64,000 nucleotides of DNA, from the NCBI GenBank assembly GCA_018267915.1, contig JAFDXN010000050.1:17136-81135 (forward strand), given 5' to 3'. Each line of letters begins with the position of its first letter. Position 1 is the stretch's first letter. This document shows, one piece after another, positions 18,829 to 27,121 of the stretch. Below the pieces are notes generated by a model. The model did no database searches and had not been told where the DNA came from. It saw nothing but the letters and a program-made list of their open reading frames with translations. A program made the translations under genes and the position numbers. Source of the DNA: Bacteroidota bacterium. GTDB lineage: Bacteria > Bacteroidota > Bacteroidia > Chitinophagales > Chitinophagaceae.

Positions 18829-19868
18829 AATGGCTGCTTGTTTTTATCGTCTGCATTGGCGGCCTGCGGTTTATTGCCTGCGCCCCTGATGTTTGCGATC
18901 TTATTAAGCAGATCAAACCAAAAGGGGGCACCCATGCTTAACGCCAGTACTGTAGCAGCGAACCCGAATAGTTTGCTGATGATCGCAAGGAACGTGTTCG
19001 CATTTTTGAATTCGTCGCCATACCAGCCCAGGGGCAGATGTTCCTGCAGGCCAGCTTCAGTTTTTCGCACATCTAAGAACCGTCGTTCCAGTTCGACCTG
19101 TACCTGCTGCACATTCAATGTATCTTTCGCCGCAACCGCACCTGAGGACCTTAGTGAATCTATTTTCTTTTTGAGTGTGCTGTCTGCGCTATAGCCGTAG
19201 GCCTGCGCCACTACCTTGGCCCTTGCTTCCGGATTACTGTACAGGTATTTCGAGATGGCGAGCGTATCTGCATTCAAAGCCAGCGTAATAGCAAGGCCAA
19301 TGCCGATCGTCAGCGGTCTTGCGTACTTAGTTTTCAGTGTCCCGGTGATCCGGTCCATGTTAGCATCGTACCAGGCCTCAACTTTATTCCGAAAAAGTTC
19401 GATCTCGCTTGCCGTCTTTGTTGTCATCAGCTTATATTGTTCCGCGGCTTCATTGGCGTACAACAACATGACACGCTTAAGGCCAACTGGCAGTATTGAC
19501 GAGCCTTTGATGCTGGTAACCAGATCGTTTAGGCTCATTGCGACACTGTCCGGTTTATCGGGGTCGTAAGTGATCTTCTCAAGGAGCGCGGAAACAAAAT
19601 TTTTGGCGCCGATGTAGCTGGGTGCATCGCCCTCCTTTGATAGGGCAGTTATTGCGCAATGGTCCATAATGGCCTGCCCAAGCGGCACTTCTTTGCCGCC
19701 GTCTTTCACAGGCTTGTCTAATATTTTCAATAGCCAATCTTCCAGTACACGCGCCCGCAGTTTGAATATGGTGAGTGCCATTTCTACGGCCGAACTGGTG
19801 ATGATGCTGAGCAGGAAGTAAACGAATACCATTCCTACTACAAGGTCAAGGACAGGGAAACTGCTCAT
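18825..19868 (-). CDS. Membrane protein of unknown function, three TM segments
   Basis: A 347-aa protein. A hydrophobic helix at residues 7-32 (LDLVVGMVFVYFLLSIITSS), another at about 185-205 (PLTIGIGLAITLALNADTLA) and one at about 298-322 (AIISKLFGFAATVLALSMGA) give three predicted TM segments. Between the second and third is a soluble charged loop with a possible coiled coil (KKKIDSLRSSG to RRFLDVRKTEAG). The C-terminus is short and polar. Proteins of this layout occur in Bacteroidota as hypotheticals; I cannot assign a function. Its stop overlaps the lipoprotein start by 4 bp, and it lies 59 bp downstream of the GH19 hydrolase gene, consistent with a release or envelope role in the Tc locus. 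Confidence 0.8.
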   Translation of the reverse strand: MSSFPVLDLVVGMVFVYFLLSIITSSAVEMALTIFKLRARVLEDWLLKILDKPVKDGGKEVPLGQAIMDHCAITALSKEGDAPSYIGAKNFVSALLEKITYDPDKPDSVAMSLNDLVTSIKGSSILPVGLKRVMLLYANEAAEQYKLMTTKTASEIELFRNKVEAWYDANMDRITGTLKTKYARPLTIGIGLAITLALNADTLAISKYLYSNPEARAKVVAQAYGYSADSTLKKKIDSLRSSGAVAAKDTLNVQQVQVELERRFLDVRKTEAGLQEHLPLGWYGDEFKNANTFLAIISKLFGFAATVLALSMGAPFWFDLLNKIANIRGAGNKPQAANADDKNKQPL

Positions 19869-19927
19869 AACAATATTGAGTTAAGGGTGAAAAATGATAT
19901 GGAAAAAGGTAAAAGTAAAAGGAAGTG

Positions 19928-20518
19928 TTAGGCCGTTGCAAACAGGCCTAGTCCCGTTCGATATCGGTGCAGTCTGTCATCAAGTCCGTTATAGCCGCCG
20001 TTGATCTTCTTCGTAATGGCCTTGAATTGCTCGAGGTTCGGCCCTTCGTCTATCGGCTTGCTAATGTCGATCTTGTCTGCGAGATCGTTCAGCTTGCGAC
20101 CATTCCAGAACCAAGCCGCGCTCAGCGCGGCGTAAGTGAGCTGTCCGGGAGTACAACGCGTTACGTTCTTGCCGCCTAGGAGGCTTGGGTCAATGATGAG
20201 GTTAATGCCCAGGGCCTTGCCGACCGCAACATAGTTGGTGCGTCCGGTGATCTGGATCAGCCCTCGTCCTTTAAATCGCACCCCGTCTCCTGGCTGCGTA
20301 TTGCCCAAGTCTTTGCGTCCTTCATAGGCTTCCCCGCTGGCCAACTCCTCCGTATAGAACAGTCCGCCGCTTTCGTGCCCCACTTGCGCGAGAAAACACA
20401 ATTGCCGGGTGGGCGTATTTATCTCATACTGGTCGCAGGCTTGATTTAGAGATGGTGCAAATAGCTGAGCGTTCGCTTCCGTAGCGCCCGTAGCCGCTTT
20501 GATTTGCTCAATAGTCAT
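19928..20518 (-). CDS. GH19 chitinase/endolysin-like muramidase
   Basis: A 196-aa single-domain glycoside hydrolase family 19 protein without signal peptide. Diagnostic segments are LAQVGHESGGLFYTEE (first catalytic Glu in HESGG), EAYEGRKDLGNTQPGDG (second acidic residue in YEGR), RFKGRGLIQITGRTNY, and a C-terminal KKINGGYNGLDDR. Short cytoplasmic GH19 enzymes of this type are phage-like endolysins that cut peptidoglycan and need a holin to reach it. The upstream gene encodes a holin-like membrane protein and downstream genes reach TcA, so the likely job is cell-wall cleavage during toxin release. A chitinase activity on prey or host chitin is the alternative. Confidence 0.9.
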   Translation of the reverse strand: MTIEQIKAATGATEANAQLFAPSLNQACDQYEINTPTRQLCFLAQVGHESGGLFYTEELASGEAYEGRKDLGNTQPGDGVRFKGRGLIQITGRTNYVAVGKALGINLIIDPSLLGGKNVTRCTPGQLTYAALSAAWFWNGRKLNDLADKIDISKPIDEGPNLEQFKAITKKINGGYNGLDDRLHRYRTGLGLFATA

Positions 20519-20697
20519 AAATAGGTTTTTATGGTTTAAATAATAGTGCTCTTGTTTTAGGTCGTTACATCATTATGGTATTTGTGAAGATAAATCGAGG
20601 TTACATGATAGAAACAGGTTTGTATACAGTTTTGACTTTGTGAAAACTAAATTAAAAACGATTTTTCAAATTTCAAAATAAAATTTTCATAACCGTT

Positions 20698-20988
20698 TTA
20701 AGACTGCAGGTTTTCGATACGCTCGCTCAAGTTATTAATGGCTTCAGTAAGCCTTATGTTCGTCTCGCATTGCCTTGCGATGGCTTCGATATTTTGCTTT
20801 TCAATTTCATACTGGCGATTGAATATCTGTTCGAATTTTTTGTCGGTCTCTTTTTTATCTGCCTCCCTCAGATTTTGTACGTTCTTCAACTCCTTCATGA
20901 AGTAACTCAGGAATACGCCGAGTACGGTAATGGTGGTTATTTTCTCGGCCAATCCACCAACCAGGCCGGGTGTAGCGTCTAACAGCAT
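20698..20988 (-). CDS. Holin-like small membrane protein with coiled coil
   Basis: A 96-aa protein with one TM segment at about residues 9-29 (VGGLAEKITTITVLGVFLSY) followed by a long charged coiled coil (KNVQNLREADKKETDKKFEQ through INNLSERIENLQS). One N-terminal TM plus a charged coiled tail is the layout of small holins of the BhlA/UviB type. It is the first gene of the leftward run and is followed 179 bp later by the GH19 hydrolase, the pairing seen in phage and type 10 release cassettes. Holin function is inferred from layout and context, not from a sequence match. Confidence 0.72.
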   Translation of the reverse strand: MLLDATPGLVGGLAEKITTITVLGVFLSYFMKELKNVQNLREADKKETDKKFEQIFNRQYEIEKQNIEAIARQCETNIRLTEAINNLSERIENLQS

Positions 20989-21052
20989 AATGACAGGTTT
21001 TAAAGCTCATCGATGATCTCATAACATTTGGTTTAAGGGGTTAAATTCAGCA

Positions 21053-21083
21053 CAAAGCTAAATCGGCTTTTGTTCTGAACAAT
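21053..21083 (-). promoter_or_regulatory. Bacteroidota-type promoter upstream of the holin-like gene
   Basis: On the minus strand ATTG at 21083-21080 (3 of 4 to -33 TTTG), 19-bp spacing, then TAGCTTTG at 21060-21053 (perfect -7 TAnnTTTG). It lies about 65 bp before the ATG at 20988 and could drive the release cassette. The rest of the 430-bp gap 20989-21418 holds no gene I can support. Confidence 0.42.
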
Positions 21084-21418
21084 GGAAATGTGGATATCTT
21101 GTTCAGGGTATGATACCTGAGGCGCATGAAAGCGTTGCTGGGCGCTAAAAATCTAACAAGAATAAATCTGTCATTGACGTGCACTTTTAAAAAGAGAGCG
21201 TGCCTTCGAACACGAACGAAACACCGCAATTAATCTTGAAAAATAGGTACGTTCTACTTGGCACCCCGAAATACTGTTTTCATTTGCGTGCTCTTACACT
21301 ACTCACAAATGTATCTGCACACTAATGGGTCTTGACGTAAATTGCCGGTGGTAAGGCAACGCAAATAGCGTTGTTGAATTTGGCCCCTGGGCGCTGTCAT
21401 TGTATCCTGTTTCACTCG

Positions 21419-22234
21419 CTAGTACCCAAAGTAGTCATTGTACCACCTATAGGTATTCATGATCCAGTCATGCACATCCTTACCCAGCACCTGCACCGCT
21501 TCCGATTGCAGCATCTCCAGTTTAGGCCTTATCGTGTGCAGGCCCGTATAGCCATGCATCTCGTCGTCCTCATGCGTGGTTTGCTCTATATGGCCGAAGT
21601 TGTGATTGAAAGGTTCTATCTCCAGGTAGTCATACACCCTCCGCATCTGCTCTTCAGGGTACAGGCATAGTTCTTCATATTTAATAAAGAGCATTTTCTT
21701 ATCTATTCCCTGCCTGATGGCCTCATTCAGCCGCTCCACGGCTATGCCCACCGGCGCCGAGTTAAACCATATATCCACCCGCTTGGGCGTGGTCGTGCCT
21801 TGCATGTTCATATGGTTCACCATAGGGTTGGCCTTGTGCTGGTTGTTGCGGAATAACTTCTCCATCGATGCGATAATATCCGGCAGGTAGCGTACCAGGC
21901 ATATGATCTTCGGGTTAGGATAAAAATTATCCAGCAGCTGGTAATAAGCCATATGCCCGCGCGATTTATCCAGCACATATTGTTTATCCGTGATAGCGCT
22001 GTAAAAGCCCTGCATACCACCTCTGCAAAAGCCAAAGAAAGCCTTCTTCATCTCCTCCGGGTCTTGCGCTTTGAACTCCACAGTCTCCGTATAGGCATGC
22101 CGCGATGCATAAATAAGCTCCAGCAGCCCGCTCGTGGCCGATGCATGGAAGCGCGGGTCCTGGTTCATCAGATTCTGGAATACAGTACTGCCACTCCTCG
22201 GCAGACTGCTCTGAAAAAATATTTTCTCTACCAT
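21419..22234 (-). CDS. Sulfotransferase family protein
   Basis: A 271-aa cytoplasmic protein beginning MVEKIFFQSSLPRSGSTVFQ. The PRSGST motif at residues 11-16 is the 5'-phosphosulfate-binding loop of PAPS-dependent sulfotransferases, and LVRYLPDIIASMEKLFRNN around residues 117-136 is the 3'-phosphate-binding region. A C-terminal KLEMLQSEAVQVLG region fits the fold. It would move sulfate from PAPS onto a sugar or protein hydroxyl. It is the last gene of a leftward operon with two GT9-like glycosyltransferases, so a surface glycan or glycoprotein is the probable substrate. Acceptor unknown. Confidence 0.85.
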   Translation of the reverse strand: MVEKIFFQSSLPRSGSTVFQNLMNQDPRFHASATSGLLELIYASRHAYTETVEFKAQDPEEMKKAFFGFCRGGMQGFYSAITDKQYVLDKSRGHMAYYQLLDNFYPNPKIICLVRYLPDIIASMEKLFRNNQHKANPMVNHMNMQGTTTPKRVDIWFNSAPVGIAVERLNEAIRQGIDKKMLFIKYEELCLYPEEQMRRVYDYLEIEPFNHNFGHIEQTTHEDDEMHGYTGLHTIRPKLEMLQSEAVQVLGKDVHDWIMNTYRWYNDYFGY

Positions 22235-22246
22235 AGAATTTTTATC

Positions 22247-22297
22247 GCGTCATTGCGAGGGGGACTATTAAATATTAGCGCCCCGACGAAGCAATCT
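22247..22297. repeat. Interspersed palindromic repeat (GTCATTGCGAGG...CGAAGCAATCT type)
   Basis: The intergenic DNA reads GCGTCATTGCGAGGGGG, then an AT-rich spacer, then CCCCGACGAAGCAATCT. The outer blocks match the widespread non-coding repeat with CGTCATTGCGAGG and CGAAGCAATCT ends. It lies just upstream of the sulfotransferase start. Confidence 0.55.
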
Positions 22298-22328
22298 AAA
22301 GTTTAGGTTTGCAAGCAGTTAAATCAAC

Positions 22329-22378
22329 GCAATTCCCCCTTGTGCGGACGCCGTTGTGCCCGGGCGAAGGGGGTTAGG
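22329..22378. repeat. G/C-run inverted repeat in intergenic DNA
   Basis: Aatt-CCCCCTT near 22330 faces GAAGGGGG-TTAGGGGG near 22365-22378, with a GC-rich centre. This pattern is typical of small intergenic repeats in Bacteroidota and might also slow transcription between the GT9 and sulfotransferase genes. Confidence 0.4.
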
Positions 22379-22427
22379 GGGATGTCGTTCAGGAAATACT
22401 TCACACTCCGCACTCACTCCCGCTCTG

Positions 22428-23402
22428 TTATTCCACTACCTCCGCCTCTTTCTCCTTCTTCCCTTTTTCACCCGCCGTAGCCTCAGCGAAGGTGGGCTCC
22501 TCCACTACCTCCACCACCGGCGTCACATTCTCATCCCTTAACGCAGCGATTATTTCCTCTGCACTGAATATCTCACCCTCGTTATTATAAGGGAACTCCG
22601 TAGGCGTACCGCTAATGTTATACCTGCTGTACACACTATGCCTCAGCTCCGGTTTCAAGGTAGGCTCATGGGCAATAATATTCGTATGCATATCATAGCC
22701 GAACTGGCTGGGCTTGTTGCCCACCCAGCACACCACGCTTGGCATGCCCAGTGCAGCCGCCGCATGCTGTGCAAAACTGTCTATGAACAGGCGCTTGGCG
22801 CTCATCTGTATCAGCACCGCCAGCGCGCGGAACTCCATCTGTACAGGCGTAGTGTTTTGCAGCGCCAGCTGGTCTTCCCTACGGATGTGCACCACGTTAT
22901 ACTGGCTCACAAAAGCATTCACCACCGTCTGAGCTGTATTTATCGGCAGATCGCGCGTCCATGAGTATTTATTCGGCTGCCCCGCACCGCCGCCATTCGT
23001 CTGCACCACCAGTATCGGCTTGTTCGACGAAAAGTTCTTCCCGAAGAACTGCTGCTCCCTGTTGTTGATAAAAAGCTCCGGCATTTCACCGTCATACTGT
23101 ATGCCAAACATCTCGCACCATACTTTTATCAGGTGTCCCTGCTCCATGATGAAGTTGGTCTCCAGGTAGGGGTTGTGCACCATCATCTTTACCTTTTGCC
23201 CCTCTATATAGTCGCTGTAGAAGTAGTTGAGGTTATTAAAGTTCAGCGCCTTGTCCACATGCGGGTTGCAGAGAAAGACCTCCGGATAGCCCGTCACGAC
23301 GATCAGCCTGTCGTTGGGGTATTGCTTTTTGATAGCTTTGCATACAGCTGTGGCGGCCACGCTCTTGCCAATGCCCCCGTCGATCTGAAAGATGATGTTC
23401 AT
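22428..23402 (-). CDS. GT9-like (heptosyltransferase-fold) glycosyltransferase
   Basis: A 324-aa cytoplasmic protein. The N-terminus MNIIFQIDGGIGKSVAATAV plus KKQYPNDRLIVVTGYPEVF has the GT-B start of family 9 (ADP-heptose:LPS heptosyltransferase-like). The C-terminal half holds FIDSFAQHAAAALGMPSVVC, which corresponds to the GT9 nucleotide-sugar-binding S-x-x-x-H-A-A-A-LG-P segment. It is a close paralogue of the first 290 residues of the next gene upstream (23423-25042). The last 25 residues (PTFAEATAGEKGKKEKEAEV) are low-complexity and seem to come from a small repeat inserted at the 3' end. Sugar donor and acceptor are unknown; it probably works with the sulfotransferase. Confidence 0.82.
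   Translation of the reverse strand: MNIIFQIDGGIGKSVAATAVCKAIKKQYPNDRLIVVTGYPEVFLCNPHVDKALNFNNLNYFYSDYIEGQKVKMMVHNPYLETNFIMEQGHLIKVWCEMFGIQYDGEMPELFINNREQQFFGKNFSSNKPILVVQTNGGGAGQPNKYSWTRDLPINTAQTVVNAFVSQYNVVHIRREDQLALQNTTPVQMEFRALAVLIQMSAKRLFIDSFAQHAAAALGMPSVVCWVGNKPSQFGYDMHTNIIAHEPTLKPELRHSVYSRYNISGTPTEFPYNNEGEIFSAEEIIAALRDENVTPVVEVVEEPTFAEATAGEKGKKEKEAEVVE
22466..22504. repeat. Small repeat element read through as the GT9 C-terminal tail
   Basis: The DNA around 22470-22500 (CCGCCGTAGCCTCAGCGAAGGTGG and flanks) encodes TFAEATAG in the gene frame. This phrase recurs in unrelated Bacteroidota and other bacterial proteins as the translation of an interspersed repeat. The paralogue upstream lacks it, which supports an insertion at the end of this gene. 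Confidence 0.4.
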
Positions 23403-23422
23403 AAGATGATTTTTTTGCGGTT

Positions 23423-25042
23423 TTAATTCTTTATATAAATAGTATTGGCTTCGTAGCCCTGGATGTTGTATTCAAATGAGCTTTCCAGTTCCTTAAATCC
23501 TAGTCCTCCAAGGTAAGCGTCTATATCCTCTTTCAATGTATGCCCCTCGTAATATGGCTTTAGTCCCACTTCTGTCATAACAACACGGGTATTCTTCAAA
23601 ATATTCTCCGCACCTTTTAATACCATCAGTTCCGCGCCCTGCGCGTCCATCCATATAATGTCTACTGCGTCCACACTATTCTCTGCACACCAGTTATCCA
23701 GCTTGTCGGTTTGTACCTTTATCTCTCTTTGATTCTGGTGTTGAACAAAGCTTGTTTGACCATCAAATTTCAGCAATGACGAAAACCCCTTATCCACCCA
23801 CTGGCCAGGCTGCTGGTCCACCACATAGAAGGGGACTTCTTCTTTTTCGTTGCTCAATGCCAGGTTATGTACCCTGATCCTTTCTTTCTTTTGCCTGGCC
23901 AGGCTCTTCAGCCGGCTCATGCACAGGGCATAGGATTCCGGTATCGGTTCGAAGGCATCTATCTGGGCCTCACCGAAGATATTGGCGAATTCTATACTCT
24001 GCCCCAGGTGCCAGCTCCCTATGTCCAGCACCCTTTTTATATTGGTAAGTTCGGTTTGCCCCAGCAGGTGCATCAGCCGTTGTGCTACCATGCTTTTGCG
24101 GTTCACTTCGCGCACTATCTTGCGCCGCACCAGCATTTCTGTGTTCCCTGTAGCGTCTTCCTTTGACGTTTCAGCCGCAAGTGCGGCTATGATCCTGTCT
24201 GCATCAAATACCTCTTCTTCACTATGGTATGGAAACTCCGTAGGGTTGCCGCCGATATTATATCTGCTGTACACACTGTATCGTAGTTCAGGCTTTATCG
24301 TCGGCTCATTGGCTAATATATTGCTATGCATGTCGTAGCCAAACTGCTCCGGCTTATTACCTATCCAGCATACCACGCTGGGTTTACCCAAGGCCGCTGC
24401 AGCGTGCTGTGCAAAGCTGTCCATAAAGAGTCGCTTGCTGCTTAGCTGGATCAGCACAGCCAGTGCCCGAAAGTCCATCTGTACAGGGGTTACATTTTGC
24501 AGCGGCAATTGGTCTTCCCTGCGTATATGCACCACATGGTAGTCGTAAGTAAATGCATCCACCACCTGCTGCGCAGTGCTTATAGGTATATCGCGCATCC
24601 AGGAGTATTTGTTCTGCTGGTTGGCCGCACCACCATTTGTCTGTATGAGCAGTATAGGCTTCTCGCTACGCATGTCTTTGCTGTAAAATGCCCATTCGCG
24701 GTCTGTCAGGAAGAGCTCCGGCATCTCCCCATCGTAGGCTATACCGCACATTTCGCACCATACCTTTACCAGGTGGTCTTCCTCGTTCACGAAAGCGCTG
24801 TCGAGGTAAGGATTATGGGCTAGTATTTTCACTTCCTGGCCTTCAATGAAATCTTGATAGAAATAGTTAAGGTTGGTATGGCTCAATACCCTGTCTATGT
24901 TCGGGTTGCAGAAAAACACCTCCGGGTAAGCCGTGATAACTATCAGCTTTTCTTTTGGGTATTGTTTCCTTATCGCTTTGCATACGGCACTAGCAGCAAT
25001 ACTCTTGCCAATGCCACCGTCAATTTGGAAGATAATGTTCAC
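23423..25042 (-). CDS. GT9-like glycosyltransferase fused to FkbM methyltransferase
   Basis: A 539-aa two-domain protein. Residues 1-290 are a paralogue of the downstream GT9-like protein (same MNIIFQIDGGIGKS start, FMDSFAQHAAAALGKPSVVC, YSVYSRYNIGGNPTEFPY). Residues about 330-539 form an FkbM-type SAM-dependent methyltransferase: VLDIGSWHLGQSIEFANIFG (SAM-binding motif I variant), IDAFEPIPESYALC (acidic motif II), DIIWMDAQGAELMVLKGAE and VMTEVGLKPYYEGHT. FkbM enzymes O-methylate sugars and related hydroxyls, so the fusion could add and cap a sugar in one polypeptide. It ends 20 bp before the next GT9 gene, in the same operon. Confidence 0.87.
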   Translation of the reverse strand: MNIIFQIDGGIGKSIAASAVCKAIRKQYPKEKLIVITAYPEVFFCNPNIDRVLSHTNLNYFYQDFIEGQEVKILAHNPYLDSAFVNEEDHLVKVWCEMCGIAYDGEMPELFLTDREWAFYSKDMRSEKPILLIQTNGGAANQQNKYSWMRDIPISTAQQVVDAFTYDYHVVHIRREDQLPLQNVTPVQMDFRALAVLIQLSSKRLFMDSFAQHAAAALGKPSVVCWIGNKPEQFGYDMHSNILANEPTIKPELRYSVYSRYNIGGNPTEFPYHSEEEVFDADRIIAALAAETSKEDATGNTEMLVRRKIVREVNRKSMVAQRLMHLLGQTELTNIKRVLDIGSWHLGQSIEFANIFGEAQIDAFEPIPESYALCMSRLKSLARQKKERIRVHNLALSNEKEEVPFYVVDQQPGQWVDKGFSSLLKFDGQTSFVQHQNQREIKVQTDKLDNWCAENSVDAVDIIWMDAQGAELMVLKGAENILKNTRVVMTEVGLKPYYEGHTLKEDIDAYLGGLGFKELESSFEYNIQGYEANTIYIKN

Positions 25043-25164
25043 AAGGTATTGTAATTGTTTGCTTGTTAAAGAAAGACTGGGCTAGGGTATTGCAAAAGAC
25101 CTTTCCATTTTTTAATGTTCCAAATATTTTCAAATCATTGTCATTGTGAGCCTGCTGAACTGCA

Positions 25165-26499
25165 TTACTCCTTCACAAACCGCTTTGTTGCCACATTCCC
25201 ATCCTTATCACTCACCTTCACGAAATACACTCCGGCTGCCAATCTGCTTACATTCACTATTGCTTTGTTACCCTTGTAGTTCTTCTGGGCTATTAATATT
25301 TGGCCCATAGCATTTAGTACCATCACTTCATTTACATCGCTGCCTGCAGTTATTGTTAGTTGGTCTTTCGCGGGGTTGGGGTATATTGTTATTTCGTTGG
25401 TCGCATTTACCTGATTTACGTTTTCAGGGAAGCAGTTGGGGTGAAAGGTTACTTTGCGAATTCTGTCATTGCCCTCATCAGCAATATACAAGTTGCCGCA
25501 TTGGTCAATAGCCACACCTTCGGGATGAAAAATACTTGCATTAGTTGCGTTTCCGCCATCGCCTGTATAAGTACCTACACCATTCCCGGCTACCGTATGT
25601 ATCATACCTGCAATATCGATTTGTCGAATGCGATTACCCCCATAATCGGCAATATATAGATTATTGCTTTTGTCTATACAGATACCAAAATTCCCAAAGT
25701 TCGCAGCCGATGCAGGAATTTCATCTCCATTGTATCCATAATTTCCTGTCCCGCCTATTGTCGATATAATACCACTACTTAAATCAATTTTTCTTATTCT
25801 GAGATTGCAGCCGAACAACAAATTCCCCGACATGTCAATGCAAATACTCTGATTTAAGTCAAGATTTGCATTAAGCGCATTTCCACCATCGCCGCTAAAA
25901 CCTTGAATGCCGGTACCGGCAATTGTATTTATGACTCCATTTGTCGCAATCTTTCTGATCCGCTCACTTTTATCAACAAAATAGATATTGCCGTATTTAT
26001 CTACGCAAAGCACTGCGGGAGATATGGCTGCGTTTATCGCTGGACCACCGTCGCCCGAATATCCATTTACCCCAGTACCAGCGATTGTGGTAATTATGTG
26101 AGTAGTTGCATCCACTTTTCTGATGCGATAGTTTTGCAGATCAGAAATGTATATATTCCCAATTGAATCTACCGTCATGCCATTTATTTGATTGAATTGC
26201 GCAGACGTTGCAATTCCACCATCTCCACTAAATCCGTTTGTTCCGTTCCCCGCAACAGTGTGTATAATTCCATCAGTATCTATCATTCTTATACGCGGAG
26301 CTCCGAATGATTGACCGAAGTAATAGTTGCCATACATATCAAATGCACCACAGTACGGACCAATCACCTGAGCAGCAGTTGCGGGGCCTTCGTCTCCTAA
26401 AGAAGTTCCGCTACCCGCAATAGTTTTGATCAATTGCGCAAAACTCGTAATTGGGATAATGATGATTAATATGGATACTATAAATGTATTCTTGTTCAT
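25165..26499 (-). CDS. Secreted NHL-repeat beta-propeller with T9SS sorting domain
   Basis: A 444-aa exported protein. Residues 1-21 are a Sec signal peptide (MNKNTFIVSILIIIIPITSF, Ala-Gln after). Residues about 25-360 contain about six NHL-type repeats of some 55 residues, each with TIAGTGxxGYSGDGGPAxxA followed by GNIYxxDxxNxRIRKV. Residues about 370-444 are a type IX secretion sorting domain (ITIYPNPAKDQLTITAGSDV, AAGVYFVKVSDKDGNV, ending KRFVKE). It is expected on the cell surface or in the medium. It starts 1 bp after the 187-aa beta-roll gene. It is a paralogue of 27122-28468. Confidence 0.9.
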   Translation of the reverse strand: MNKNTFIVSILIIIIPITSFAQLIKTIAGSGTSLGDEGPATAAQVIGPYCGAFDMYGNYYFGQSFGAPRIRMIDTDGIIHTVAGNGTNGFSGDGGIATSAQFNQINGMTVDSIGNIYISDLQNYRIRKVDATTHIITTIAGTGVNGYSGDGGPAINAAISPAVLCVDKYGNIYFVDKSERIRKIATNGVINTIAGTGIQGFSGDGGNALNANLDLNQSICIDMSGNLLFGCNLRIRKIDLSSGIISTIGGTGNYGYNGDEIPASAANFGNFGICIDKSNNLYIADYGGNRIRQIDIAGMIHTVAGNGVGTYTGDGGNATNASIFHPEGVAIDQCGNLYIADEGNDRIRKVTFHPNCFPENVNQVNATNEITIYPNPAKDQLTITAGSDVNEVMVLNAMGQILIAQKNYKGNKAIVNVSRLAAGVYFVKVSDKDGNVATKRFVKE

Positions 26500-26500
26500 T

Positions 26501-27064
26501 TTATGTTATCCATACTTGTTTGTAACCGCCGACTAAAACATAATAAAGTGACCCTGGTTGCGCACCTATGGGAGGGACAGTTCCAGTACTCGCTGCAGGA
26601 ATATTTTGTGCAACAAAATTGTTAGAGTGCATCGCGCAGGCTTGTACCGCTATAACGTTACACCCAAATAACCCCGCATAGGCATTGCCATTATCAAAGT
26701 TACCACAACCACCTAAAACAGCCGAGAACGCACCTGTAATACAGTTTGCATTGCCACCACCAATAAAGGCGCAGTCAGCGCTGGATGTTATCGTATTGGC
26801 ACAACCCGCAACAATTCCTGAAAAGTCAGAGGCAACGCAGTTACCCCTTCCTGCCACAATACCGCTGTGCGTGGCCGATATGGTGTTGTAACTGCCACCG
26901 CCTATGAACGATACCGAGTTGCCTGTGCCCGTAATGCAGTTGCCTGACCCACCCACTATCGTCGAGTACCCGTTGTTGGTAACATTGCAATAGCCGCTGC
27001 CAATAAATGAGGCGCAGCCTATTGTTTCATTTACCCTAACCCAATATGTCAAAGAACTCTTCAT
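26501..27064 (-). CDS. Short beta-roll repeat protein, truncated duplicate
   Basis: A 187-aa protein of 14-residue-type repeats (STIVGGSGNCITGTGNSVSF, SGIVAGRGNCVASDF, AFIGGGNANCITGAFSAVLG) resembling the left-handed beta-roll of YadA-type adhesin heads. From FIGSGYCN onward it is nearly identical to the C-terminal half of the 320-aa neighbour (28470-29432), including NGYSTIVGG and SVSFIGGGSYNTISATHSG, but the first 17 residues (MKSSLTYWVRVNETIGC) are unrelated and the N-terminal half is missing. It also ends differently (VLVGGYKQVWIT). No signal peptide. It is the 5' half of the second beta-roll/NHL pair and probably arose by partial duplication. Confidence 0.75.
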   Translation of the reverse strand: MKSSLTYWVRVNETIGCASFIGSGYCNVTNNGYSTIVGGSGNCITGTGNSVSFIGGGSYNTISATHSGIVAGRGNCVASDFSGIVAGCANTITSSADCAFIGGGNANCITGAFSAVLGGCGNFDNGNAYAGLFGCNVIAVQACAMHSNNFVAQNIPAASTGTVPPIGAQPGSLYYVLVGGYKQVWIT

Positions 27065-27121
27065 TTTTTCTATTACTGGTTACTTATCAACTTATCAACG
27101 TTTCAACCTATCAACCTCTCC

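Noticed and set aside
21047..21229. Minus-strand 60-aa frame upstream of the holin-like gene
   Set aside because: Arg/Leu/Phe-rich, no homology sense, and it covers the -7/-33 promoter elements.
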